A stretch of DNA of 64,000 bases from contig NZ_CP021781.1 in the NCBI RefSeq assembly GCF_003290445.1, positions 930,001 through 994,000 of the forward strand, in the 5' to 3' direction. The stretch comes from Francisella adeliensis (lineage in GTDB: Bacteria > Pseudomonadota > Gammaproteobacteria > Francisellales > Francisellaceae). Made by a program: the position numbers and the translations under genes. The notes under the pieces are model-generated. The model searched no databases. It was given only the letters and a program-made list of their open reading frames with translations, and was not told the DNA's origin. This document shows, in pieces, positions 37,164 through 47,228 of the stretch (positions are counted from its first letter, which is position 1; each line of letters begins with the position of its first letter).

Positions 37164-38633
37164 TTATTTATCGAAAGCTGGATTACCTAAGTGCGGATCA
37201 GAATAATTATCTACATCATAGCCACTTCCTAAAGCTTGGTATAGGTTAACTATGCTCATTAAAGATTTTAGTTTTGCTTGATTTACTTGCATTTGTTGGT
37301 AAATCTGATTTAAGGTAACACCTGTATACTCTAATCCGCTAATCTCTCCAGACCTATGTTTTTTAGCAAATATTTGTCTTTGTATTACTGTGGAGTCTAA
37401 TGAGTTTACTTGCTTTTTGTAATTTTTTTCATCAGCATCTCGAGCAGAAAGATTATCATCAACTTCTTGAAATGCCTGCTGAAGTGTATTTATATAATCA
37501 TAATATGCTTGATAGAATTGTGCTTTAGCTTTATCACTATCAGCGAATATACTCATGTTAAATATTGGTACAGCAGCTACAGCTTCAGCAGCCCATGCCC
37601 ATGCATTCATTGTGGCAAGCTCTCCTAATGCTAGTGTAGCATTACCAAAAGTACCAGTTAGATCAATACTTGGGAAGAACTGTGATCTAGCTAGACCAAT
37701 ATTTGCATTAGCGGTCATAAGTTTATATTCTGCTATAGCGACATCTGGACGATTTTCTAATACTTTAGATGGTAGATTTACTGGTACTTTTATATTAGAA
37801 TTTATCTGATTCATGCTCCTAGCTGTTAGTATCTTGCCTGGATTTCTACCCATTAGAATTTTTAGTGTATTTTGGAAATGTATAATGTTGTTTTTAATCG
37901 TAGCTACTTTACCTTCTTGGCTTTCTAACTGCTGTTTGATAGCTTCCGTTAAAACTGGGGAGCTAGCACCTAGAGCCTCTTGTGCTTTGCTATAACGATA
38001 CATTTTTTGTAGTTGAGCTACCATAATCTCTTGTAGTCTCAACTGTTCTTTAGAAGTAATAAATGAGAAATAAGCAGCACTAACCTGACTGATAATCGAA
38101 AGCCTAGTTGTGTTTTTTAAGTTTACTTGCATTTTTTTAGATAATCTAGAAATTTCGCCAAGCTTAAACTGTCTAGCAATGTTTATCGTATAACTTGGAA
38201 TAATCCCAACTAGTCCGCCACCAGCTGTTTGAGAATTAGGTATACTTAAGCCAGGGATACTAGTACTAGAATTAATATCAAAAGCTTGAGCAACAAAACC
38301 ACCGCCCCCAACACTTGCAGTAGGTAACCAACCATAGTTAGCTTTATTTATCTCTGCATTAGCTTGTAGTATATTACCAATAGAAACCTGTAGCTTATTA
38401 TTATCTTTTAAAGCTGTTGTTATTAGTCTGTTTAGTACAGGATCATTAAACTGCCTCCACCATGCCATTTCTGGTAAATCCCAGTTTTTAGTTTGCTCAG
38501 TTGAGGTATTCTGACTATTCCATAACTTAGGAGTTTCAATTTTTGGTTTTTGATATTCAGGGTTAAAAAAACTACAACTTGATATTAGTAGAGTGGATGT
38601 AATAGCTGCAATTGCAAATATTTGTTTTTTCAT
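37164..38633 (-). CDS. Outer membrane efflux lipoprotein (OprM/NodT type)
   Basis: This 489-residue TolC-like channel has a lipoprotein signal peptide (MKKQIFAIAAITSTLLISSC, lipobox ISSC). After it come PEYQKPKIETPKLW, MAWWRQFNDPVLNRLI and DVAIAEYKLMTANANIGLARSQFFP, a pattern repeated in both halves of NodT-family channels. The start at 38633 follows the adaptor stop by 4 bases. It is the third gene of an EmrB-EmrA-OMF tripartite pump. Confidence 0.92.
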   Translation of the reverse strand: MKKQIFAIAAITSTLLISSCSFFNPEYQKPKIETPKLWNSQNTSTEQTKNWDLPEMAWWRQFNDPVLNRLITTALKDNNKLQVSIGNILQANAEINKANYGWLPTASVGGGGFVAQAFDINSSTSIPGLSIPNSQTAGGGLVGIIPSYTINIARQFKLGEISRLSKKMQVNLKNTTRLSIISQVSAAYFSFITSKEQLRLQEIMVAQLQKMYRYSKAQEALGASSPVLTEAIKQQLESQEGKVATIKNNIIHFQNTLKILMGRNPGKILTARSMNQINSNIKVPVNLPSKVLENRPDVAIAEYKLMTANANIGLARSQFFPSIDLTGTFGNATLALGELATMNAWAWAAEAVAAVPIFNMSIFADSDKAKAQFYQAYYDYINTLQQAFQEVDDNLSARDADEKNYKKQVNSLDSTVIQRQIFAKKHRSGEISGLEYTGVTLNQIYQQMQVNQAKLKSLMSIVNLYQALGSGYDVDNYSDPHLGNPAFDK

Positions 38634-38637
38634 TAAT

Positions 38638-39678
38638 CTAACCACCAAAAGTATCTACTTGTACTGCAGCACTAGCACCAACACGAAGAGGGTATTTTTC
38701 ACTATCTTTCAGAGTGATCTTTACAGGAAATCTTTGCGTAACTTTGACCCAGTTACCAGTAGCATTTTCTGGTGGCAGTAGTGAAAATACTGACCCTGTA
38801 GCATAGCTGATACTATTAACTACACCTTCATATTTATGATCATACATATCTAAAGATATTTTAACCTTTTGGCCTGGTTTAATTCTATCTATATCAGTCT
38901 CTTTAAAGTTTGCATTTATCCACCATTCTTTATTATTTACAAAGCCAAATAAAGATTGTCCTGGTGATACAAGCTGCCCTTTGTAGATTTTTAAGTTTGA
39001 AACATAACCATCAGTAGGTGCTGTAATAGTAGTATACCCTAGATTTAAGCTTGCATTACTATAGCTAACATTTGCAGCATCAAGACCAGCTTTTGCAACT
39101 TCTACCTGAATCATAGATTGCTTCAAATTTGATACTGCTTGATCATTTAGTTTCTCAGCTTGAATTCTTTGATTAAGATATTTTTGAGCATCTTGAAGTG
39201 ATCCTGCATCCTCATGAAATAACTTAGTATATCTATTTGACATAGCTGCAGCTGTTTTAAGGCTTGCTTTAGCTTTACTAAGATCAGCTCTAGCACTTTT
39301 AACTTTTTCGTTTGAAATAGCAAGTTGAGCCTTAGCTTTTATTATATTTGTATTAGCTTCTGTAACATTTAATTGATAGTCAATGGGATCAATCTGAACT
39401 AGCTTGTCACCTTTGTGTACATATTGGTTATTTTTTACAAAAACCTCATCTATATACCCACCAACTTTTGCAGAAATATTTACAATATCAGCATCTACAT
39501 ATGCATTATCAGTAGATGGAAATATTTTACTGTATTTATAATAACCATATATACCTGCAGCAGTTAATGCAATGACTCCACACCCGATGAATATTTTTTT
39601 TGGCGAGAATTTAGAAGGTTTTTTTTCTTCTTTTACTTCTATTTCATCTACTGCTTGATCTTTTTTTTCTTCTGACAT
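38638..39678 (-). CDS. EmrA/HlyD-family membrane fusion protein
   Basis: This 346-residue adaptor has a cytoplasmic charged N-terminus, one membrane helix (FIGCGVIALTAAGIYGYY) and the EmrA-type pattern AYVDADIVNISAKVGGYIDEVFVKNNQYVHKGD. A long coiled-coil hairpin and GYTTITAPTDGYVSNLKIYKGQLVSPGQ follow. ATG 39678 (MSEEKKDQ) is chosen because ATAGGAAATAAA precedes it. It joins the DHA2 pump to the outer membrane channel. Confidence 0.93.
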   Translation of the reverse strand: MSEEKKDQAVDEIEVKEEKKPSKFSPKKIFIGCGVIALTAAGIYGYYKYSKIFPSTDNAYVDADIVNISAKVGGYIDEVFVKNNQYVHKGDKLVQIDPIDYQLNVTEANTNIIKAKAQLAISNEKVKSARADLSKAKASLKTAAAMSNRYTKLFHEDAGSLQDAQKYLNQRIQAEKLNDQAVSNLKQSMIQVEVAKAGLDAANVSYSNASLNLGYTTITAPTDGYVSNLKIYKGQLVSPGQSLFGFVNNKEWWINANFKETDIDRIKPGQKVKISLDMYDHKYEGVVNSISYATGSVFSLLPPENATGNWVKVTQRFPVKITLKDSEKYPLRVGASAAVQVDTFGG

Positions 39679-39702
39679 TTTATTTCCTATTATCAATATA
39701 TA

Positions 39703-41229
39703 TTAATGAGCCATTACAACAGGGGCATCTTTAGGGGGTTCTTTTAGTAAAAACGGAACTACTGCTAAACATAAGCTAAGTATTCCTATTATGTAAAATG
39801 AGTTTAAATAACTTAACAAGCTTGCTTGATGAGCAATTTGTTGTTTAGCAACAGCAATAGTCGTTATGTCAGGTACAGGAAGTATTTGCTTCCAGTTTTG
39901 AAAACTTTGATTATATGAAGATATATTGGATGATAAATCTTGATAATGTACTTGTTGATTTCTAGTGATTATAGTTGCTATAAATGCAGTACCTACAGAG
40001 CTACCAAAACTCCTGAAGAAATTAAAAGCTCCCGACATATCACCTAAGTCTTCATCTTTAAAGCCTACTACAATAGCTTGCATAATAGGTAAGAAAAACA
40101 TTGTTATTCCAAGACCTTGAACAAGCATAGTCATTATGATAAAGTTTTCATCAATATTTGTAGAGAAAGAAGCTTGCATAAAGCAAGAAATTGAAAACAT
40201 AATTATACCAAGGCTAACTGTCTTTCTAACACCAATTTTTGGTACTAGCAATCCCTGAGAAAGTCCTGCTCCTACTATAGCAGCTAAACCTCTAGGAGCT
40301 GTTATATATCCTGCTAAATCGACAGGGTAGCCATATATTTGTTGGAGCATAGTTGGAAAATAAGCAAGCGCTGCAGTAAAGAGTAATATAAATGTAAAAC
40401 ACAAAAAACAGCCGATGACATAATTAATGTTTTTAAATATACTAAGCTTAACTACAGAGATACCTAGTAAACCACGCCACATAAAAAAACCTAAAGAGAT
40501 TATAGAGGTGGCAAGTATACAAATCATCGGGATAGAATTAAACCAGTCATTGGAATTTCCATTATCAAAAAATAACTCAAGACAGCCAACTCCGATTGCC
40601 ATAAAAGCAAAACTTGTATAGTCAATTTTTATTTTTTTGACTTTATCGGACTCCATATATATGAAAATAACTACAAATGCAATCACACATAATGGAACAT
40701 TTACATAAAAAATCCACTCCCAAGATAAATGCTCGCAAATGGCTCCACCAAGTACAGGGCCAAGTATAGGTCCCATGACAACTACTAATGTATAGATAAT
40801 CATCATTTTATTAAATTCTTTACCTTTAAAGTTCTGAGCTATATATGTTTGGGCTGCTGATGGTAAAAATGCACCACCTATACCTTGAAAAGCTCTAAAA
40901 ACGATCATTTCAGTGAGTGATGTTGAAAGCCCACACATTACTGATGAGACTCCAAAAAGCACAGCGGAAAATAAGGCTACTCTTTTAATGCCATACTTTT
41001 CTATAATTAAACCAGAAAGCAGTATAAATATTGCTGCCATAACGATGTACATAGTTGTCACATCTGCGATACTTTCGACATTAGCACCGATTGACCCCAT
41101 AATTTGAGGTATTGCAACAGCTACAATCGTTAAGTCAACAATTTCAGCTAGTGCAAGCAAACTAATAGCTATAGCAATAATAGAGCGTTTTTGAGTCCAA
41201 AAATTTTGTTTAGCTGTTTTGACTTGCAT
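39703..41229 (-). CDS. EmrB/QacA-type DHA2 drug:H+ antiporter
   Basis: This 508-residue 14-helix MFS pump has LLALAEIVDLTIVAVAIPQIMG in helix 1 (seen in parts), the motif C region GPILGPVLGGAICEHLSWEWIFYVNVP and GLGITMFFLPIMQAIV. It is the first gene of the EmrB-EmrA-OMF operon and exports hydrophobic toxic compounds. It is divergent from an AraC-type regulator at 41367. Confidence 0.94.
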   Translation of the reverse strand: MQVKTAKQNFWTQKRSIIAIAISLLALAEIVDLTIVAVAIPQIMGSIGANVESIADVTTMYIVMAAIFILLSGLIIEKYGIKRVALFSAVLFGVSSVMCGLSTSLTEMIVFRAFQGIGGAFLPSAAQTYIAQNFKGKEFNKMMIIYTLVVVMGPILGPVLGGAICEHLSWEWIFYVNVPLCVIAFVVIFIYMESDKVKKIKIDYTSFAFMAIGVGCLELFFDNGNSNDWFNSIPMICILATSIISLGFFMWRGLLGISVVKLSIFKNINYVIGCFLCFTFILLFTAALAYFPTMLQQIYGYPVDLAGYITAPRGLAAIVGAGLSQGLLVPKIGVRKTVSLGIIMFSISCFMQASFSTNIDENFIIMTMLVQGLGITMFFLPIMQAIVVGFKDEDLGDMSGAFNFFRSFGSSVGTAFIATIITRNQQVHYQDLSSNISSYNQSFQNWKQILPVPDITTIAVAKQQIAHQASLLSYLNSFYIIGILSLCLAVVPFLLKEPPKDAPVVMAH

Positions 41230-41274
41230 AGTATTTGTATCTAATTTAAGAATTTAATATATAAAAAAACACTT

Positions 41275-41348
41275 AAGATAAATGGTATCTTTTATAAGGT
41301 TTATTTCGTGATGAAATTATTGCATAATTGTTGCTATGTATTATAGCA
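41275..41348. promoter_or_regulatory. Two 6-5-6 inverted repeats between emrB and araC
   Basis: AAGATA-AATGG-TATCTT lies at 41275-41291 and TGCTAT-GTATT-ATAGCA at 41332-41348. Both have perfect 6-base arms and 5-base centres. They lie 57 bases apart, centre to centre, in the divergent promoter region between the DHA2 pump and the regulator. They are candidate regulator sites, but their sequences differ, so they may bind different proteins. Confidence 0.35.
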
Positions 41349-41366
41349 TTATATGGACAATAAATA

Positions 41367-42182
41367 GTGAATACAGGTCAAAAAATTTCTACAGAAGATA
41401 TTTTATCTATTGGTGAATGGGTAGATGGTCCATCTATTGTTGCAATAAAGGGCGGTAACACACCAGATAGTGAAAATAAAATCAGTAAAAATGAGTCTGA
41501 TTGGTATATTCATTCTAGGGGTAAGATTTTTTGTATAGAATCAGGGCTTGTACATGTTACTACACCTAATGGCTCTTGGGTGTTACCCTCTAATAGAGCT
41601 GGTTGGATTCCTCCGAATACAAAGCATAAAATACGCATTAGCGGCTTAGTTAGTGGTTGGATGATATTTATTGCTCCTAGATTATGTGAAGATTTATCTA
41701 AAAGCTCTCATGTGATACCAATGAGCGAGGTTTTAAGAGCACTTGCTTTAAGAGCTACTCAGTGGGAAATTAAAGATAGGCTAACAGAAGAGCAAGAGCA
41801 TATAGCAAACATTATTTGTAATGAAATTAGACAAGCTCCTGAAAATGTTTTGCATTTACCTATGCCAAAGACACCAAGAGTAATAAAAGTAGCTAGCTCT
41901 ATTATAGATAACCCATCAGTATCTATAACATTAGAAGAATGGGCATCTAAAGCAGCAATGTCACCTAGGACATTAAGAAGGGTGTTTTTATCAGAAACTG
42001 GTTTAAGTTTTTCTCGATGGCGTCAACAAGCTCAGCTAGCAAGAGGTTTAGATATGCTAGCTCAAGATATATCTGTAACTGAGATATCTGATTCACTTGG
42101 ATATGCATCACCTAGCAATTTTATAGCTATGTTTCGTCGTTCATTTGGGAAAACACCAAAGCAGTATTTTGCTAAAAAATAA
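41367..42182 (+). CDS. AraC-family transcriptional regulator
   Basis: This 271-residue protein has an N-terminal cupin-like sensor (about 35-110; HSRGKIFCIESGLVHVTTP and GWIPPNTKH) and a C-terminal double helix-turn-helix. The latter includes ITLEEWASKAAMSPRTLRR and VTEISDSLGYASPSNFIAMF, ending FGKTPKQYF. It starts at GTG, with GGACAA about 9 bases upstream. It probably controls the divergent EmrAB-OMF efflux operon. Confidence 0.9.
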   Translation: MNTGQKISTEDILSIGEWVDGPSIVAIKGGNTPDSENKISKNESDWYIHSRGKIFCIESGLVHVTTPNGSWVLPSNRAGWIPPNTKHKIRISGLVSGWMIFIAPRLCEDLSKSSHVIPMSEVLRALALRATQWEIKDRLTEEQEHIANIICNEIRQAPENVLHLPMPKTPRVIKVASSIIDNPSVSITLEEWASKAAMSPRTLRRVFLSETGLSFSRWRQQAQLARGLDMLAQDISVTEISDSLGYASPSNFIAMFRRSFGKTPKQYFAKK

Positions 42183-42191
42183 CTATTAATT

Positions 42192-42215
42192 TTATAACTA
42201 ATACACCTGTTATAA
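42192..42215 (+). terminator. Hairpin between araC and fadD
   Basis: TTATAAC and GTTATAA form a perfect 7-base stem around a 10-base loop, followed by GTATTCTTTTTT. It sits 10 bases after the regulator's stop and overlaps the end of the converging fadD. The stem is weak because it is A/T-rich. Confidence 0.5.
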
Positions 42216-43901
42216 GTATTCTTTTTTAAGAGATTGTAAGTCAATTTTACCAGTATTATTTTTTGGTAAAGTTTCAACAAAAATAATTGCTTTTGGAACT
42301 TTATAGCTTGCTAGTTTGTCTTTGCAGTGAGCTATAATTTCAGCCTCTGTTGTATGCATTCCTTTTTCTAAAGAAACAAAAGCAAGAGTTCTTTCTCCTG
42401 ATGTTTTTGATTCAACACCAGTAACAGCTACTTCTTTTATACTACTTAATTTAAGTAGACAAATCTCAATTTCACGAGGGTATACATTAAATCCTGATAC
42501 TATAATCATATTTTTAAGTCTGTCAGAAATGGTTAATCGACCTTTAGTATCTATATAGCCAATATCGCCACTTTTTAACCAGCCTTCATCATTGAAAAAT
42601 AAAGCATTATTTTCATCATCATTCCAGAAACCTTGACATCTTTGAGGTCCTTTTAACCAAATTTCACCTTCTTTATAACATTCGGTTATTTCTTCTTGTG
42701 TATCTAAGTTTCTGATACTAAGCTCAGTTCCCGGAATAGGGTAGCCACATGTTCCAAAGTAGTCAGACTCAGATTCATTAAATTTATTCAATGCTATTGC
42801 AGGTGACATCTCAGTCATTCCATAACCTTCTTTAAGCTCAACCCCTGTTTTATCTAACCACTTTAAGTAAACTTTACGAGATATTGGCATTCCACCACTT
42901 AGTGAAAAGGTGTAGCGAGTTTTATTGATCTTATCAAAATCCTCATGTTCAAGCATTGCCATATATAGAGTATTTAGTCCATTAAAAATAGTGAACTCAT
43001 TTTTAGACATAGTTTTGATTAGGTTTTTTATATCTCTAGCATTAGGGATTAAGATATTTTTTGCACCAGCAAAATAAAAACATAACAAGTTAGCGCTAAG
43101 TGAAAATATATGGTAGAGAGGTAGAGCAGTTACAATAACCTGACTTGATATTTTTAAGTCCCCTTGGATCCAAGCCCATACTTGTTTTATGTTTGATGCT
43201 AAGTTATCGTGAGTAAGAATAGCACCTTTAGGTTTACCAGTAGTACCACTTGAGTACTGTAAGCATAGTATATTTTGTTTTGTTATGTTGGGTCTTACAT
43301 AAAGTTTTTTATCAGCTTTCAATGTTTTGCTAAATTGGACAAAAGTATTTTTATTGTATTTAGGCTTTGTTTTGATTATATGCTTCGATATAAAACCAAT
43401 AATTTGCTTTTTAGGGAATGGGTAAAGATCGGCAATGTTTGTAACAATTACAGCTTCTAAAGAGGGGATGTTTATACGAGCTTTTTGAATATGGTGAGCA
43501 AACATATCCATAACAATGGCAGTTTTGACATTACAATTATTGAAAATTGACTCAAGTTCATCAGCAGTATAAAGAGGGTTTGTATTTACAAAAACAGCAC
43601 CTATCTTAATGCAAGCAAAAAGACTTACAGTAAACTGTACACAGTTTGGTAGTACTATAGCGACTCTATCACCTTTTTTAATACCAAGATCATTTTGCAA
43701 GTAACTTGCTAGGTGTGTAGCTAGATTATCTATTTGAGTAAAAGTAAAATCAACTTCGTGACAGGAAACAGCTATATTAAAAGGATATCTAATAACAGTC
43801 TTTTCATATAAGTCTAATATTGTTTCGTTATTTTCTTCAATATCTTTTTGGGCTGTTGCTGGATAATTATTCAACCATGTTTCTTTTGAGAAATTACTCA
43901 T
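42210..43901 (-). CDS. fadD: Long-chain fatty acid-CoA ligase
   Basis: This 563-residue acyl-adenylate-forming enzyme activates fatty acids with ATP and CoA. The AMP-binding signature is YSSGTTGKPKGAIL, with GYGMTEMSP, GDIGYIDTKGRLTISDRLKNMI, and the C-terminal catalytic lysine in NNTGKIDLQSL. Length is normal for FadD. It is a single gene on the minus strand. Chain-length preference cannot be read. Confidence 0.92.
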   Translation of the reverse strand: MSNFSKETWLNNYPATAQKDIEENNETILDLYEKTVIRYPFNIAVSCHEVDFTFTQIDNLATHLASYLQNDLGIKKGDRVAIVLPNCVQFTVSLFACIKIGAVFVNTNPLYTADELESIFNNCNVKTAIVMDMFAHHIQKARINIPSLEAVIVTNIADLYPFPKKQIIGFISKHIIKTKPKYNKNTFVQFSKTLKADKKLYVRPNITKQNILCLQYSSGTTGKPKGAILTHDNLASNIKQVWAWIQGDLKISSQVIVTALPLYHIFSLSANLLCFYFAGAKNILIPNARDIKNLIKTMSKNEFTIFNGLNTLYMAMLEHEDFDKINKTRYTFSLSGGMPISRKVYLKWLDKTGVELKEGYGMTEMSPAIALNKFNESESDYFGTCGYPIPGTELSIRNLDTQEEITECYKEGEIWLKGPQRCQGFWNDDENNALFFNDEGWLKSGDIGYIDTKGRLTISDRLKNMIIVSGFNVYPREIEICLLKLSSIKEVAVTGVESKTSGERTLAFVSLEKGMHTTEAEIIAHCKDKLASYKVPKAIIFVETLPKNNTGKIDLQSLKKEYL

Positions 43902-43995
43902 CAGTATAATTTTTTATATATTACTTAATAAGTATTTTATCAAAAAAGAAGCTTTATAGCATATATTTAGATGTAAGATCGGTGTTAAAAAAAGA

Positions 43996-45459
43996 TTACT
44001 CATCTTCTGTAAGTGTTTTTAATTTAGAAACATAAGCTTTATTAATGTATTTGTTTAGTGTGGGAGCTATGATTATCATAACTATACTAATAATTAATAT
44101 AGATAAAGCAATATAGCCAAATACAGTTGTATAAGTTTCTAAACTTTGTTGTTTTGTAACTATATCGTTACTAGTAGGCAATGCGATGAATGAACCAATA
44201 AAAGACGCTATATATGATGCTATCATTGTTGATAAGAACCAAAATCCCATCACAAATCCAGATATGAAAGCGGGGCATAATTCTGCAACCATAGCTAAGC
44301 CTAGAGCTCCTATAAGAAGCTCAGCAAGTGATGAGCAGGCATAAGATATGAATAACCAGCCACCAGAAACAACAAAATCTGTAGCAAAGAATTTTGTGCA
44401 ATATAATATTAAGTAAGATACAAACATTAAAATAGTACCAATACAGAATTTAGTAGCATGAGTTAAATGAGTTTTTTTATATGCAATAGCTAATATAGGT
44501 GACAGTATAAGAATCCAGAATGGATTTAAAAACTGGTATTGAGCTGCAGGAATATGCCATCCGAATATACTTAAAGAAACATTATGTTCAGCAAAGAAAG
44601 TTAATGTCGTTGGCATTTGAAAGTATAGTGAATAAAATATAATAGCCTCAATAACTAAAATAAGAGCAACAAGCATTCTATTTCTTTCAATTTTTTCTAA
44701 TTTTAGAGCAATATATATGAAGTATATTGTCGCAATTGTGACTACTATAGCCGTTAGCTCAATACATAACTGAGTATTTGGTAATATATTTGCAATAATA
44801 AGAAACGAGGCAATAATTCCACATAAAGCATACACAGCGTAAGTCTTATTAATAGGATGTTTGCCAGCCTCGGTATCAAGGTCATCCATTTTATTATAAA
44901 ATACTAAAAAACCTAAAAGACCCACACATAAGCCCACACCACATAAAATGAAAGCTTCAGTATATCCATAAGCTTCAGAAATTATTGGCGTCAATGCCAT
45001 ACAAATTAATCCGCCGATATTTATTGCCAAATAGTATAGAGTCATAGCACTATTTAAACGGCCATCACCTTTCTTAAACATTTTAGATATAAGCGAGGAG
45101 GGGTTTGCCTTAAAGATAGCATTACCAACAATTATTCCTGAAAAAATATAATAAATACTTTCTTTGTCCGCAAACATAAATCCAAGATAAGATGCACCGA
45201 GAATTACAGCGCCAATTATTATTGTGCGTTTTGCACCAAAAATTTTATCTCCTACAAGTCCGCCAACCCAGATAAAGCCAAATGTGAAAGCAAAAAAAGA
45301 ACCCATGAGATATATAGTATCTTTTTCACTCATTCCAAGTTTTTTAGTAAAATACAAAGCAATAATTGCTTGAAACCCATAAAAACCAAATCTTTCCCAA
45401 AACTCTATACCCCAAACTATCCAAAATGGAGCAGATAAGGTTTTATAGTCTTTTTGCAT
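43996..45459 (-). CDS. POT/PTR2 oligopeptide transporter, second copy
   Basis: This 487-residue POT-family peptide:H+ symporter has WGIEFWERFGFYGFQAIIAL with the ExxER motif and TLYYLAINIGGLI in the signature region. About 13 to 14 hydrophobic segments are visible. It is clearly distinct from the copy at 2112-3557. It follows rsmE on the same strand after about 90 bases. It is likely important for peptide nutrition. Confidence 0.92.
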   Translation of the reverse strand: MQKDYKTLSAPFWIVWGIEFWERFGFYGFQAIIALYFTKKLGMSEKDTIYLMGSFFAFTFGFIWVGGLVGDKIFGAKRTIIIGAVILGASYLGFMFADKESIYYIFSGIIVGNAIFKANPSSLISKMFKKGDGRLNSAMTLYYLAINIGGLICMALTPIISEAYGYTEAFILCGVGLCVGLLGFLVFYNKMDDLDTEAGKHPINKTYAVYALCGIIASFLIIANILPNTQLCIELTAIVVTIATIYFIYIALKLEKIERNRMLVALILVIEAIIFYSLYFQMPTTLTFFAEHNVSLSIFGWHIPAAQYQFLNPFWILILSPILAIAYKKTHLTHATKFCIGTILMFVSYLILYCTKFFATDFVVSGGWLFISYACSSLAELLIGALGLAMVAELCPAFISGFVMGFWFLSTMIASYIASFIGSFIALPTSNDIVTKQQSLETYTTVFGYIALSILIISIVMIIIAPTLNKYINKAYVSKLKTLTEDE

Positions 45460-45550
45460 AAGTCCTTCCTAGTTTATCAACTTCAGTTATATTAAATTAA
45501 GTGGACAATTAAACCATCTAAATTTAGGTATTACAAGGACTTGGCACAGG

Positions 45551-46279
45551 TTATTTTAAGAAATTAATGACTGATAGAATATTTATTGATGCTGTTTCAG
45601 CCTTAAGTATTCTTTTACCAAGGTTAATTGTTGAAAAATTCATTTTACTTTTGAATAAGCCCATTTCAGAATCACTAAAACCACCTTCAGGTCCTATAAA
45701 GATATTAATCTCTTTAGATACCTTAATTTGTTCTTCAAACTTTAAATCGTTTTTTGTGTATGGGCATAAAGTTATATTGAGTTGGTCTTGATTAATATTT
45801 ATATTTTTAAGTTCTATAGGCTTATGTATTCTAGGTATAAAAACTCTTCTACATTGCTCGGAAGCCGAAACTGCTATTTTCTGCCAACGGTCAAGTTTTT
45901 TGTCGATATTTTTACGATCAAATTTCAAGTTTGTATAGTCAGTTATAATAGGGTGGATGTTATTGATACCTAATTCAGTAGCCTTTTGTATTACGAGCTC
46001 AAAATTTTCTAATTTAATTAATGATTGATAAAGATTAGTTGAATATGAGTTTTCATTTTCTATTATATTTTTAGATAAGATTTCTAGTTCTATAGATTTG
46101 TTATTAATCTCTATAATTGTAGAGGTATACTGAAAACTGTCTTTATTATTGAAAAGTTCAATAGTATCAGACTTTTTAAGTCGTAAAACATTTTTAAAAT
46201 AATTGAAGTATTCACCAGTAATTGAAATAGTAGATATTTCATCATGAATATCTGTAAAAAATGCTCTGATAGTTCTCAT
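45551..46279 (-). CDS. rsmE: 16S rRNA m3U1498 methyltransferase RsmE
   Basis: This 242-residue SPOUT-class methyltransferase has the knot motifs IFIGPEGGFSDSEM and NLGKRILKAETASI near the C-terminus. An N-terminal PUA-like domain begins MRTIRAFFTD. I use ATG 46279 rather than the frame start at 46330, because the MR-x(3)-FF beginning is the family norm. It is divergent from the DUF445 gene. Confidence 0.92.
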   Translation of the reverse strand: MRTIRAFFTDIHDEISTISITGEYFNYFKNVLRLKKSDTIELFNNKDSFQYTSTIIEINNKSIELEILSKNIIENENSYSTNLYQSLIKLENFELVIQKATELGINNIHPIITDYTNLKFDRKNIDKKLDRWQKIAVSASEQCRRVFIPRIHKPIELKNININQDQLNITLCPYTKNDLKFEEQIKVSKEINIFIGPEGGFSDSEMGLFKSKMNFSTINLGKRILKAETASINILSVINFLK

Positions 46280-46344
46280 ATATGAATTATTTGCTAGAAT
46301 ATTACTCTTATTATAATTTCTTTTAATCATAAAGGTATATAAAA

Positions 46345-47031
46345 ATGAATCATATAAATAAAAGTTTAATGACTAACCTGATTGCATTACTGATTACAGT
46401 ATTAGGATTTTACTTTGCTGATCAACATATAAAAAATATTGGTTTTTATGCATTATCAGGTGCGTTAACTAACTGGTTAGCTATATATATGCTTTTTGAG
46501 AAAATACCTTTTTTATATGGTTCAGGAATTATCCCGAATAAATTTGAAAGCTTTAAGGTTGCTATAAAAAAAATGATTATGGATCAATTTTTTTCAGCAA
46601 AAAACTTGGATAGATATTTAAATGAAAATACAATCAAACAATATGCTGAAGATATAATTATCAGTAAAATTGATCATGATAAGATCTTCGATGGTTTTAT
46701 AGAAATGCTAATGTCTAGCAAATATGGGTCCATGATAGATATGTTCCTTGGTGGTAGGGAAGGTTTAGAAGGGCTAAGAGAACCATTTAAAACTAAAATA
46801 AATAGTAAACTAGAACAAATTATCACCGATATTAATATAGATAGTTCAAAACTTTCTGAAAAAGCAGCTAACAAGATAGAGTCAGTAATAGATACCAGAT
46901 TAGCAGAATTAACTCCTGATATGGTTAAAGATTTGGTTCAAAAAATTATCCGTGAACATTTGGGTTGGCTAGTTGTTTGGGGTGGGGTGTTTGGAGGAAT
47001 TATAGGCTTGGTAGCAAGTTTTATTGGCTAG
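46345..47031 (+). CDS. DUF445 family membrane protein
   Basis: This 228-residue protein has N-terminal hydrophobic segments containing FYALSGALTNWLAIYMLFEKIPFLYGSG, the DUF445 hallmark, then a long amphipathic middle. A final membrane helix (GWLVVWGGVFGGIIGLVASF) completes it. The start has an AAAGGTAT ribosome site. Its last 19 codons recur, diverged, at 52079 and 63513. Its biochemical role is unknown. Confidence 0.88.
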   Translation: MNHINKSLMTNLIALLITVLGFYFADQHIKNIGFYALSGALTNWLAIYMLFEKIPFLYGSGIIPNKFESFKVAIKKMIMDQFFSAKNLDRYLNENTIKQYAEDIIISKIDHDKIFDGFIEMLMSSKYGSMIDMFLGGREGLEGLREPFKTKINSKLEQIITDINIDSSKLSEKAANKIESVIDTRLAELTPDMVKDLVQKIIREHLGWLVVWGGVFGGIIGLVASFIG

Positions 47032-47040
47032 GTATTTTTA
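46974..47040 (+). repeat. DUF445 3'-tail repeat, copy 1 (within the intact gene)
   Basis: This 67-base segment covers the last codons (VWGGVFGGIIGLVASFIG) and stop of the intact DUF445 gene, plus the following GTATTTTTA. The same segment recurs at 52079-52145 (3 mismatches in the first 66 bases) and 63513-63579 (about 12 mismatches), all in the same orientation. Confidence 0.9.
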
Positions 47041-47228
47041 TTTTAAAACTGTTGAATGAAGTATGAAATAGGTAGTTAAAATATGGATTAATGATTACGA
47101 TAATTTGCTAGGATATATAGGTAAGTATATTTTTAGATTATGCTTATATTCAAAGATAAATGACTATACACCACGACATCTTTTACATATTATTAATAAT
47201 ATTAATGAAGTTACAAGTGGTTTAATCA

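Noticed and set aside
46974-47040. Insertion sequence as the source of the threefold repeat
   Set aside because: No transposase, no inverted terminal repeats and no short target duplication at the three sites; the repeat is host gene coding sequence.
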